A stretch of DNA of 64,000 nt from Desulfosudis oleivorans (GTDB lineage Bacteria > Desulfobacterota > Desulfobacteria > Desulfobacterales > SURF-7): the NCBI GenBank assembly GCA_020723325.1, contig DYJD01000003.1:293822-357821 (forward strand), in the 5' to 3' direction. Below are positions 44,701 to 52,156 of the stretch, in pieces; the stretch's first letter is position 1; each line of letters opens with the position of its first letter. The translations under genes were made by a program, and so were the position numbers. Under the pieces are notes generated by a model that saw only the letters and a list, made by a program, of their open reading frames with translations, was not told the origin of the DNA and searched no databases.

Positions 44701-45982
44701 CCAACCACACAAAATCGCCTATAGCTGCCGGCTGATAAACACCGGCATCCCAGGTCAGGTCATTCTCACCGGGAGTAAGTTCGGTGCAGGCTGTTTTTCC
44801 GGTTACGGGGTCCGCATCACTGTCCTTTCCCATATCCCCCCCCTGTCCTATAGGACTGAAAAGGGAACCGGAAGGCAGGACAAATTCCACATAGTACTGT
44901 CCCGGAGTCAGATTGCTGAAGAGATAGAGGCCGTTTAAGTCCGTGGTTGTTGCGCCGACAAAATTGTTGCTACAGTCATGGAGATTGACCGTGACGCCGG
45001 GCATGCCGAGTTCGCCTGCATCCTGGATGCCGTTGGCGTTTAAATCTTTCCACACAAAATCGCCCAGCGCGGCCGGCTCGTAGATGCCTGCATCCCAGGT
45101 CAAATCCGTCTCACCCGAGCTGAGGGTGGTGCAGATAGTGCGACCGGTTGTCGGATCTGCATCACTATCCGTGGCCTCAACACCGCCTTGGTCCATAGGG
45201 CTGAATACAGCGCCCAACGGCAGCACAAATTTGATAAAATAGTCGCCGGGCGCCAGGTTTTCAAAATGGTAGAAGCCGCTTCCATCCGTTATGGTGCTTG
45301 CCTTGGGCGTTACGACATCGGCACAAGTGTACAGTTCCACGGTAACGCCGCCGAAACCGGGTTCGCCCTGGTCTTGAACACCATCCCCGTTCAGGTCACT
45401 CCATACAAAATCGCCTATGGCCGCGGGTTTTGTTATAGCAAATACATTGCCCTTGGCGCCGCCTGAAAAATCCACCGTAAAATCACCGCTAAAAGTGGAG
45501 TTTTCACTCACCGTGACGACTCCGATATCATAGCCGCTATAGAGTGAGGCCAGTGCGCCGCCGGCCAAACTGATTCGGAAATCAAATTTATCCGTGGAAG
45601 TTGAGGAATTGTAAAAACCGAATTCCTTGACTTCGCCGGACAGCAACACCCCGGTTATCAAACCGGAGCCCGGATCCACAGTGCCTTCCAGGGTAAAATA
45701 ACCGCCGTCCACCAGGGCCCCGGTATCATTCACCCCTATGTTGATTTGCAAAGAGCCACCGGGTTGAAACAGGATCGGTGCCCCGCCTTGCACCAGTGTA
45801 ATGGCAATGGGCGTGGCCTGGATTGCCAGCCTGTCGTTGGCGGCATCATATTGGGTTGTGCCGTTGCTGTCATATGCGATCATTGGAAATTTTGGACTGT
45901 TGTTGAGCAACGCCGCGGATGATATGCCGGCCAAACAAAGCATGACCATCAGCACTGTGATAAGTGAAAATATTTTTTTCAT
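41795..45982 (-). CDS. Large secreted SdrD-B-repeat protein, with N-terminal domain shared with neighbouring PEP-CTERM protein
   Basis: 1395 residues from ATG 45982 (AAGGA 8 bases upstream), signal peptide MKKIFSLITVLMVMLCLAGISSA. N-terminal domain (about 25-195) resembles the PEP-CTERM protein 46100-46750 (NNSPK, DRLAIQATP.., GGYFTLEG, GDFTVDFSG). Then five SdrD-type B repeats with the calcium-binding DxNxDGxQDxGE (IGDFVWxDLNGDGIQDAGE). The next part has two copies of an unknown domain ending SCSDDDMDGAEDCGK.EGDGKGKTGYIN.W, separated by a DUF11-like/CARDB-like segment, one copy at the very C-terminus. No anchor signal. Probably a surface or matrix protein; it is likely co-transcribed with the PEP-CTERM gene 118 bases upstream. 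Confidence 0.85.
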   Translation of the reverse strand: MKKIFSLITVLMVMLCLAGISSAALLNNSPKFPMIAYDSNGTTQYDAANDRLAIQATPIAITLVQGGAPILFQPGGSLQINIGVNDTGALVDGGYFTLEGTVDPGSGLITGVLLSGEVKEFGFYNSSTSTDKFDFRISLAGGALASLYSGYDIGVVTVSENSTFSGDFTVDFSGGAKGNVFAITKPAAIGDFVWSDLNGDGVQDQGEPGFGGVTVELYTCADVVTPKASTITDGSGFYHFENLAPGDYFIKFVLPLGAVFSPMDQGGVEATDSDADPTTGRTICTTLSSGETDLTWDAGIYEPAALGDFVWKDLNANGIQDAGELGMPGVTVNLHDCSNNFVGATTTDLNGLYLFSNLTPGQYYVEFVLPSGSLFSPIGQGGDMGKDSDADPVTGKTACTELTPGENDLTWDAGVYQPAAIGDFVWLDGNKNGIQDAGEAGIQGVTVRLYACGDVTTPVDTKLTNAGGYYLFDNLKPGCYVVEFVKPNGYEFSFKDMGMDDVDSDVSPSGYTDQISLLSGTMDLTWDAGLVIIATAEIGDFVWEDLNGDGIQDAGEQGIENVTVSLYDCLGNLVAETVTDQNGFYLFEDLLAGNYYVVFGKPAGYLASPQHTGTNDGQDSDADLNTGMTACTTLAFEESDRTWDAGFFKPASLGDLVWADLNFDGIQDAGEPGIAGVVVKLFDCNAALVAQTTTDAAGNYLFDHLIPGNYFVTFIAPAGYVFSPMDEGANDGLDSDAEAGTGITICTTLQSGENDRTWDAGLILEPCNLSVAKSCWVPTTPAGNFTCAKPIDSITLIWNGIEPVKIKAWKGLAGSTLLAEIDGIVPGQAVTVNGYAGSPNDVIWELFKAGTTIKIGESTFHLSCSDDDMDGAEDCGKVEGDGKGKTGYINKWLLGGMTDSNGSFNCYAINPNPGTQNCEITVPSRLDCGDGKLKSVVLKYVGGNCSKTTNWQNGKVTCGGDAALNEPIGIVIKKDADIVKVSPSTQSINIGDHFTISAGDKLEANTYFDIVQNGVVLQSLAIHTSCSQPIAVGDRFGSVQIVSMDLVDGSHLGYGTEVEYTYVVKNVGPMTVQNITVNDNLLGPIPGSPIASLAPGKEAMLTAKAMIDKTTTNFVTVSGQTVYGGTCSAIDSSTVTVSFAQPECVATGKSTIKVDKKGSDEIEWEIYNSGKDPITIETLTLGWPTQHGKLKKISIEKDTIFEPAAGPTPPSAVITAWKAGIDKRQIEAGKKAKLKFKFEKKSKTGANQYSIMINFLEGCSVKYNPGSTGWDCKSVKPIDELAMMWAGTQSIRIKAYKGAVGSTLLADIDNIDIGEEVTVSGYAGAPNDVIWEIYKAGTSTKIGESLFHLSCSDEDMNGPEDCGKLEGDSKGKTGYINQWVLKGMAGSTAGFDCTP

Positions 45983-46046
45983 TAGAGGCATCCTTAGATT
46001 TAAGACGATATTATGGGCCTTGGTCTTTGTTTCGGCCTTTCTCATG

Positions 46047-46080
46047 TGTGGGAGCGGCTTCTATCCGCAATTCGGCCGAA
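46047..46080 (+). repeat. REP-like dispersed repeat, copy 1
   Basis: TGTGGGAGCGGCTTCTATCC and following GCAATTCGGCCGAA match copies at 52062-52098 (inverted) and 62959-63010. The copies have a GCGGCT/AGCCGC hairpin in the better preserved members. It sits between the PEP-CTERM gene and the SdrD-repeat gene. Confidence 0.7.
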
Positions 46081-46099
46081 TGAAAGATGATCAAGCCCG

Positions 46100-46750
46100 C
46101 TATTTCTTCATTTTCCGACGCAAGCCGGTTAACCCGATTAAACCGATGCCGAGAAGAGTCATGGTGGCAGGTTCCGGCACGGGTGCGGCTTTTACATCGG
46201 CAACGCCGTATTGCCCCTGCCAATCCATGGAAAAGTTGCCTTGGAAAGGAGAAGCATCAGGATCAAAATATAATTCGCTTAGAATCAAGCCGCCGGTGGC
46301 GCCATTGCCGCCATATAAATTTGCAGCATCACCGCCGGTTATTGTAAAAAGGAATTCAAAAGGATCATCAGCCGTATTAAATCCGAAGGCCGAGAGATTT
46401 CCGGTCAGCAAAGCCCCACTCGTATGGAAGCTTGACGTTGTGCCGCCGATGGCCAGGGTTCCACCCGAAAGAGCCCCTGAATCGTTTATAGTTGCGCTCA
46501 GGCTGAAAATTCCGCCGGTGATGAGTTCTGTTATTGCAGAACCATAGGTCAGTGTTAAAGCATAGCCGCTTGCTGAAAATGTGTCGGCGACGGAATTATA
46601 GGTAACCCCTATATTATTTAAAAAAATATCCGGGATCGGATCAAGTGTGAGATTGAGTGATGTGGCGCCGGCAGGTGCCGCCCCCAGGGTGGTCAGCACA
46701 AGTGCTGTAAGCATGATTACAAGCTTCAATATTGTTGTTCGTTTTTTCAT
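46100..46750 (-). CDS. PEP-CTERM sorting-signal protein
   Basis: 216 residues. Signal peptide MKKRTTILKLVIMLTALVLTTLGAAPAGA, a beta-rich middle with two long Gly/Ser-rich strands, and the C-terminal sorting signal VPEPATMTLLGIGLIGLTGLRRKMKK (PEP, hydrophobic helix, basic tail). An exosortase would cut at PEP and move the protein outward; none lies in the window. The middle is similar to the N-terminus of the SdrD-repeat protein next to it. Exosortase systems are usually tied to exopolysaccharide, in line with the 6.6-30.7 kb locus. Site 2 lies 137-166 bases upstream. Confidence 0.92.
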   Translation of the reverse strand: MKKRTTILKLVIMLTALVLTTLGAAPAGATSLNLTLDPIPDIFLNNIGVTYNSVADTFSASGYALTLTYGSAITELITGGIFSLSATINDSGALSGGTLAIGGTTSSFHTSGALLTGNLSAFGFNTADDPFEFLFTITGGDAANLYGGNGATGGLILSELYFDPDASPFQGNFSMDWQGQYGVADVKAAPVPEPATMTLLGIGLIGLTGLRRKMKK

Positions 46751-46886
46751 TTTCTTGCCCCCTTGATAGATTTGAGATTAATTTAAACCGGGCATACAAA
46801 TAAAAGCCCTCATGTGTGAACATTGTTATCGATAGTGATCAGCAAGTTAACATTTGCGCTCGACTATAACAATAATGGAAAATTTA

Positions 46887-46916
46887 GGATAAAATATGGA
46901 TAACCAATCCATATTT
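46887..46916. promoter_or_regulatory. Shared operator-like site 2
   Basis: GGATAAAATATGGATAAC at 46887-46904 (identical to site 1) with a perfect 10-bp inverted repeat AAATATGGAT (46892-46901) / ATCCATATTT (46907-46916). It lies between the PEP-CTERM gene (minus) and the PAS-LuxR regulator gene (plus), about 140 and 129 bases from their starts. Confidence 0.65.
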
Positions 46917-47026
46917 CTTGTTTTCTGGATGGATAACAGGCATCTTTGATTGGATTTTTTTCTTAATCGTTGACTCTTTAATGATTTTTATAGTAATTTT
47001 AACTTGATCCATAAATTTTATTATTC

Positions 47027-47044
47027 AATTGGTTGTAACCAATT
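47027..47044 (+). promoter_or_regulatory. 18-bp perfect palindrome abutting the PAS-LuxR start codon
   Basis: AATTGGTTGTAACCAATT (47027-47044) ends one base before ATG 47045 and replaces the ribosome site; no Shine-Dalgarno is visible. It may be an operator for autorepression or an mRNA hairpin that limits translation. Alternatively the true start lies downstream. Confidence 0.55.
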
Positions 47045-49960
47045 ATGGAAATTACAAAACACGAATCCAACCGAAACCAAATTCTTGATCAGGGGTACGG
47101 GCCTATCATCAACGAGCTGTACAATCATATCCGTGAAATGATTTTTCTGCATGATTTGGATGGATTTTTTATCCTTACAAATCATTGTTTTGTGGAAACC
47201 GTCGGATATTCATCTCAAGAGCTTGTCGATAAAAAGATAAGCGATTTGATGCTGGGAGAAGGTGAATTTGAATTGGAGGCGTATCTCAAGCAACTGAGCT
47301 CTGTTGGATATAACCGAGGCGTGGCCCGACTCGTGACAAAGTCAGGGACTGTCATGGTTGTAGAATATAAAAGCGTTGTTTTTGAGAGACGGCAAAATTC
47401 GAAGTGTGTCAGTGTTATTTGCCGGGATATTTCCGAACAAATCAAAATTCAGCAGGCTTTTGCGGAAAACGAAGCAGAGCTCAAGGAGAGCGAACAAAGA
47501 TTCCGCGATATTTTCGAAAACATCAATGAAGGTATTTATCTTCATGACTTAGAAGGAAATTTTATCGAAGTAAATACCTATTTCATCCAAAATATGGGCT
47601 ACTCCAAAAGCGAGTTGCTGGCCAAAAATGTCCGGGATTTGATACCTGAACAATATAAACCTGAGTTTGATAATTATTTAAGACGTATAAAAACAGATGG
47701 GTATGAAAAGGGGCTGTTTAAAATTGAGACCAAGTATGGCACCCTCCATACCGTTGAGTATACCAATTCCCTTGTCCAAGGACCGGACGGCCCGATGGCG
47801 GTAAGGGGCGTGGCCCGGGATGTCACCGAGCAACTGGCGCTGCAAAAAGCCCTGAAGAACAGCCAGAAAGAGCTGACGGAAAATGAACAGAAATACCGCG
47901 ATCTATTTGAAAATATCAACGCCTATATTTTTATCCATGATTTGGACGGCAATTACATTGAAACCAATGCCCATTTTTTTAAAAATATGGGCTACTCCAA
48001 AAGCGAAATGCTGACCAAAAATATCCGTGATCTGGTACCACCGGAACATGAAGCCGGTTATAGGGAATATCTCAAACGAATCAGGGCCAATGGCACTGAT
48101 GAGGGGGTGCTGACGGTGGTTTCCAAGGACGGCAGCCTCCGGGTGGCGGAATACACTAATTCCCTGATCTATGGACAAGACGGGCCTATTGCCATCAGAG
48201 GTTTGGCCCGGGACATCACCGAAGAGATCAAGGCCCGCAAGGCCTTAAAGCAAAGTGAGAACAAACTGAAGGAGAGCGAAAAAAAATATCGTGATATTTT
48301 TGAAAATATCAACGCAATCATTTATATCCATGAGTTGGACGGCAGATGCATCGAGGCCAATACTCATTTCATCAAGATGATGGGGTATTCCATCCAGGAA
48401 ATTCAAACCAAGACCATAGGGGACTTGATTCCGGAAGATCACAAGCCTGGTTATGAGGAATATCTCAAACGCATACGAACCAATGGGCATGATGAGGGCA
48501 TATTAACGTTAGTAACCAAAAATTGTGAAAAACGGATCGTTGAATATACCAATTCCCTGATTCATGGGAAAAACGGCCCGGTGGCCATCCGGGGTTTGGC
48601 CCGGGACATCACGGAAGAATTCAAGGCCCGAAAAGCCTTAAAGCAAAGTGAAAACAAGCTGAGGGAAAACGAAAAAAAATACCGTGATATTTTTGAAAAT
48701 ATCAACGCCTATATTTATATCCATGATCTGGACGGCAAATGCATCGAGGCCAATACCCATTTCATCAAGATGATAGGGTATTCCATCCAAGAACTTCAAG
48801 CTAAAACCATAGGGGACTTGACCCAGGAAAAACATAGGCCCAATTACGAAGAGTATCTCAAACGTATAAAAGCCAATGGGCATGATGAAGGCGCATTTAC
48901 TTTAGTAACCAAAAACGGCGAGAAACGGATCGTCGAATTTATCAGTTCCCTGATCCAGGGGGAAGACGGCCCAGTGGCCATCCGGGGCTTGGCCCGGGAT
49001 ATCACCGAAGAGTTCAAGGCCCGGAAGGCCTTAAAGGCAAGCGAAAACAAGCTGAAGGAAAACGAAAAAAAATTCCGCGATATTTTTGAAAATATCAATG
49101 AGTATATTTATCTCACGGATTTGGAGGGCAAGCTGCTCGACATGAACCCCCATTTTATTAAAAACATGGGATATTCCAAGAGCGAACTCCAAACCAAAAG
49201 TATCAAGGATTTGATGCCGGAAGAATATCGGTCTGAATTCGATAATTATCTTAAACGCATTAAAGCCCACGGCTTTGACAAGGGCTTGTTGAATGTCATC
49301 ACCAAGGGCGGCAGCACAAGAGTTGTGCATTATACGAATTCCCTGGTTCAGGGTGAAAACGGCCCCATCGCCATCAGAGGGGTGGCCCGGGATATCACCG
49401 AAGAGTTCAAGGCGCGGAATGCCCTTCAAAAAAGCGAAGAAGAACTTCGCATCGCCCGGGACAATCTGGAGCGGCGGGTGCAAGAAAGAACCAAAGAATT
49501 ACAAAGATCTAACCAACAGTTGGAAGAAAAAACCAAAAGTCTTGAAGAGGCCAATATTGCCTTGCGCGTTTTGTTGAACAAAAAAAATGAGGCTCAGCAA
49601 GAAACAGAGGAAAAGATAGTGTCCGGTATCAAAGATTTGATACTGCCGGTTTTGCGAAAGGTGAAATTGGGTGAATTAACTCCTTCTCAAAAGGGTTATA
49701 TCGATCTGATTGAATCCAATCTGACCCAGGCCTTTACGCCTTTCGCAGTTGATATCAATTCAAAATTCTATAAGCTGACACCGGCTGAAATTCAGGTTGC
49801 CAATCTGATCAGGGAAGGAAAAGCGACCAAAGAAATTGCGCGACTCTTAAGCCTTGCCGCAAGCACCATTCATACCCATCGAGACAACATCCGCATTAAA
49901 TTGGGAATTAAAAATCGAAAAGTGAATCTTAGAACCCATCTCATTGCCATTCAAAAATAG
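47045..49960 (+). CDS. Six-PAS-domain LuxR-type transcriptional regulator
   Basis: 971 residues, no membrane segment. PAS1 at about 30-140, then five very similar PAS+PAC units (about 148-270, 279-400, 410-530, 541-660, 672-800) with RDIFENIN.YIYIHDL.G..IE.N and PVAIRGLARDITEE. A coiled coil at about 810-860 and a conserved segment before a LuxR/GerE helix-turn-helix at 905-965 (LTPAEIQVANLIREGKATKEIARLL). No histidine kinase or receiver domain. PAS domains may sense small ligands or redox state; repeated nearly identical PAS imply additive or polymeric sensing. It probably regulates itself and neighbouring surface-protein genes through sites 1 and 2 (inferred). Confidence 0.85.
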   Translation: MEITKHESNRNQILDQGYGPIINELYNHIREMIFLHDLDGFFILTNHCFVETVGYSSQELVDKKISDLMLGEGEFELEAYLKQLSSVGYNRGVARLVTKSGTVMVVEYKSVVFERRQNSKCVSVICRDISEQIKIQQAFAENEAELKESEQRFRDIFENINEGIYLHDLEGNFIEVNTYFIQNMGYSKSELLAKNVRDLIPEQYKPEFDNYLRRIKTDGYEKGLFKIETKYGTLHTVEYTNSLVQGPDGPMAVRGVARDVTEQLALQKALKNSQKELTENEQKYRDLFENINAYIFIHDLDGNYIETNAHFFKNMGYSKSEMLTKNIRDLVPPEHEAGYREYLKRIRANGTDEGVLTVVSKDGSLRVAEYTNSLIYGQDGPIAIRGLARDITEEIKARKALKQSENKLKESEKKYRDIFENINAIIYIHELDGRCIEANTHFIKMMGYSIQEIQTKTIGDLIPEDHKPGYEEYLKRIRTNGHDEGILTLVTKNCEKRIVEYTNSLIHGKNGPVAIRGLARDITEEFKARKALKQSENKLRENEKKYRDIFENINAYIYIHDLDGKCIEANTHFIKMIGYSIQELQAKTIGDLTQEKHRPNYEEYLKRIKANGHDEGAFTLVTKNGEKRIVEFISSLIQGEDGPVAIRGLARDITEEFKARKALKASENKLKENEKKFRDIFENINEYIYLTDLEGKLLDMNPHFIKNMGYSKSELQTKSIKDLMPEEYRSEFDNYLKRIKAHGFDKGLLNVITKGGSTRVVHYTNSLVQGENGPIAIRGVARDITEEFKARNALQKSEEELRIARDNLERRVQERTKELQRSNQQLEEKTKSLEEANIALRVLLNKKNEAQQETEEKIVSGIKDLILPVLRKVKLGELTPSQKGYIDLIESNLTQAFTPFAVDINSKFYKLTPAEIQVANLIREGKATKEIARLLSLAASTIHTHRDNIRIKLGIKNRKVNLRTHLIAIQK
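47486..49450 (+). repeat. Five 393-bp tandem repeats inside the PAS-LuxR gene
   Basis: The DNA for PAS2 to PAS6 repeats with a period of about 131 codons and shared 15-20-base blocks (for example the ATTTTTGAAAATATCAA region). Copies 4 and 5 (near 48270-49040) are most alike, which implies recent expansion. Confidence 0.7.
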
Positions 49961-50497
49961 CCCAGCCTTTTTAGAGGGGCTATCGGGACCGGAGGGAAGG
50001 TTGCGTTTTCGGTCGACCGCGGCCTTCTCTCCAGGGTTCCCCTTGAACATTAAATATGGAGACGACTCAACGCAATTGTTGTTTTTTCATGACGAGCCTA
50101 CTCATAACAAAAAGGCCAAACAACTTATTGTTACGTTCATCCGGTATCCTGCAAGCGATTAAACGGATGCGGTTGCCCACCATTCCTTATCCAGATTGCC
50201 CGACTCCGTTTCACTGGACACTTTGATGCTTGCTAAGAAAGATCAGCAGGAGGCCCATATTGTCCCCCCCGAAGTCTTAACTCCCAGGTCGCAATCCGGA
50301 CTCTCCTGCTGAGGATTTATTCGACATTGAATGGCAGCGTTTCGTGTGCCTCTATTTTTCCCTTGTAGATTTGTTCACGGACCTCGTTGCCAAGCTGGGG
50401 CTTGGCGCTTCAACAAGAGAATTGATATTGAAAAATATTTCGTATCAATGCTATTTCAGGTGTGAACCGATTCAAGATACAAAAAATGAGGGAATAC
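49961..50497. other. Intergenic region, no gene recognised
   Basis: About 537 bases. A weak inverted repeat ATAGCCC/GGGCTAT (49957-49983) may end the PAS-LuxR transcript. A 9-bp inverted pair CAGCAGGAG/CTCCTGCTG lies around 50240-50310. An open stretch at 50344-50544 has no recognisable protein. Confidence 0.45.
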
Positions 50498-51343
50498 ATG
50501 GATGCAGCATCAATCAAGAAAATGATAAAAGACTCCGGCATTGACCTTGTCGGAATCGCCTCTGCGGAAAGTCTGATTCTGGCCAACCCGCCAAAACCGG
50601 CCACCGCCCTGATGCCTTCTGTAAAAAGCATCATCGTGATGGCCGTGGCCCAATCCCTTGGTGCAGTATACGCGCCGGATATCATGTTGTGGACCCGGAA
50701 TAAAATGCAGACATCCAGGCTTCTTGACGAAACCGCCGAAAAAGTGGCGCGTCGCCTGGAACGTGAAGGCTTTTTATCATTGCCGGTGTCATCGGATAAA
50801 CCGGTGGAAATTTTCAAAGTGAACCCCGAAACAGGAAAGCGCTTCCGTCAGACCCGGACCGTGGGCTTCCTCTCCCACAAGCATGCCGCCGTAAGCTGCG
50901 GAATGGGCCAGATCGGCATGAACAACCTGCTTCTGACACCGGAATTCGGTCCTCACCAGCGCCTATGTGCCATCGTAACTGCCGCTCCTCTTGAACCTGA
51001 TCCAAAGCAGGAACTAAGCCTTTGTAAAAATTGCCGGAAATGCATAAAGGCATGCCCGGCAGGAGCATTGACCGATTCAGGCTACAATGTGGACCCCTGT
51101 TTTGTGTATTGGACATATGGGTTCAAACAACTGACACCGTCAAGACTGCGGGACTGGCCCGGCTATTTCCGAATGCTCGCTCATCACCTGAAAAAACGCG
51201 ATCTGCTGATAGAAAGCGGACAGACTTATATCACTGATGTGGACAACTGCATCGAATGCATGCGCGCCTGCCCTGTGGGAGAAAACTGGAAACCTATCCG
51301 GCCCCAACATTTACCGCAGCAAAAATCCGGCGGAACCGTTTAG
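50498..51343 (+). CDS. Cytosolic 2x[4Fe-4S] oxidoreductase, epoxyqueuosine-reductase-like
   Basis: 281 residues from ATG 50498, with GAGGGA 4 bases upstream; the first in-frame start (GTG 50462) lacks a site. The N-terminal half has an SxxxxxSILVMA-like region. Two ferredoxin clusters follow: CKNCRKCIKACPAGAL and CIECMRACP. This is the fold of QueG and of the corrinoid reductive-dehalogenase-like family, but the catalytic QueG pattern is incomplete and there is no Tat leader. Function uncertain: an electron-transfer or B12-dependent reductase. Stands alone between genes of the regulator region and pseudo-vapC. Confidence 0.7.
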   Translation: MDAASIKKMIKDSGIDLVGIASAESLILANPPKPATALMPSVKSIIVMAVAQSLGAVYAPDIMLWTRNKMQTSRLLDETAEKVARRLEREGFLSLPVSSDKPVEIFKVNPETGKRFRQTRTVGFLSHKHAAVSCGMGQIGMNNLLLTPEFGPHQRLCAIVTAAPLEPDPKQELSLCKNCRKCIKACPAGALTDSGYNVDPCFVYWTYGFKQLTPSRLRDWPGYFRMLAHHLKKRDLLIESGQTYITDVDNCIECMRACPVGENWKPIRPQHLPQQKSGGTV

Positions 51344-51579
51344 TTAAGTAATAGTTGAGAGAAATCGGAATCATCGACTTCGATTTGCTCCACACATCAA
51401 GAACATTTTATTGAGTTTCATCCGGCTTGGTATCTACTGCCTCTGGCAGATCTTCGTCTGGCTTTTTTTTACAGCATCGATTGGCTTTTTAGGCCTCTTG
51501 ATACATGGTTATATCTTTAAAACAATCAGATGATGTCCATGCTATTTGATTCATAGTTGTTTTCCTATTATCGTTAGGC

Positions 51580-51980
51580 CTAAATCCAATTCTCCACCCG
51601 CAAGGCCTCAACTCTTTCAAATTCACGCGCGTTATTGGTGACCAGGATAAGCCCTTCGCTGCGGGCATGAGCGGCGATATGCAAATCATTTACACCGATG
51701 GGCATTCCCTGCTTTTCAAGGCTTGCCCGAATTGCACCATAATGCGCAGCCGCTTTCATGCCGTATTCAAGAACATATCCAAACGAGAAGCAAAATCTTC
51801 TACCTGCCGCAGATTATGCTCCGGTTTCACGCTTTTTTCAGCACCATGAAATAACTCCGCAAGGGTGATCGATGATATTGACATCTGCCCGGCATGTAGA
51901 TTGAATGTCTCTAAAAGTTCCAATGGCTTTCGCTTAATAACGTAAATTACAATATTGGTATCCAGCATATATTTCAACAT
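51580..51980 (-). pseudogene. vapC: VapC-family PIN-domain toxin, frameshifted by a 2-bp duplication
   Basis: From ATG 51980 the N-terminal half is a typical VapC (MLKYMLDTNIVIYVIKRKP, then ISSITLAELFHGAE). At 51775-51778 the sequence ATAT replaces AT; skipping one AT joins ASRLD to LEYGMKAAAHYG and on to NDLHIAAHARSEGLILVTNN and a stop at 51580. The PIN acids (D7, E42-like, D in NDLHIAA) are all visible across the two frames. No vapB antitoxin gene lies upstream; only a terminator does. So this is an orphan, decayed toxin. Confidence 0.85.
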
Positions 51981-52005
51981 CAGAGATCTTCTCTTATAAT
52001 CAAAC

Positions 52006-52035
52006 AAAAAAGCCGCTCTTGCGAGCGGCTTTTTT
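52006..52035. terminator. Strong bidirectional terminator after the acs operon
   Basis: AAAAAAGCCGCTC (52006-52018), loop TTGC, GAGCGGCTTTTTT (52023-52035): a perfect 13-bp stem with T-tracts on both strands. It lies 122 bases after acsE on the minus strand and just before pseudo-vapC. Confidence 0.9.
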
Positions 52036-52061
52036 ATTTGGGGAACCTAGTCTTGCTTCAT

Positions 52062-52130
52062 CGTTTCGGCCGAATCGCGGCTGGAAGCCGCTCCCACAGG
52101 ACTGGGCCGGCCGAAACGCGATGATCAAGA
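52062..52130 (-). repeat. REP-like dispersed repeat, copy 2
   Basis: The minus strand reads TGTGGGAGCGGCTTCCAGCC, then GCGATTCGGCCGAAACG (52062-52098), with a partner GGCCGAAACGCGATGATCAA (52108-52127). Same repeat as 46047 and 62959. Confidence 0.7.
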
Positions 52131-52156
52131 CCGAGGACTGCTGCTGTCAGTGTTTA

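Noticed and set aside
47045-49960. Reading the PAS protein as a hybrid histidine kinase
   Set aside because: No H-box, no ATPase domain and no receiver domain; the C-terminus is a LuxR helix-turn-helix.
50344-50544. 66-codon frame before the iron-sulfur protein
   Set aside because: No ribosome site, no family, overlaps the real gene start.
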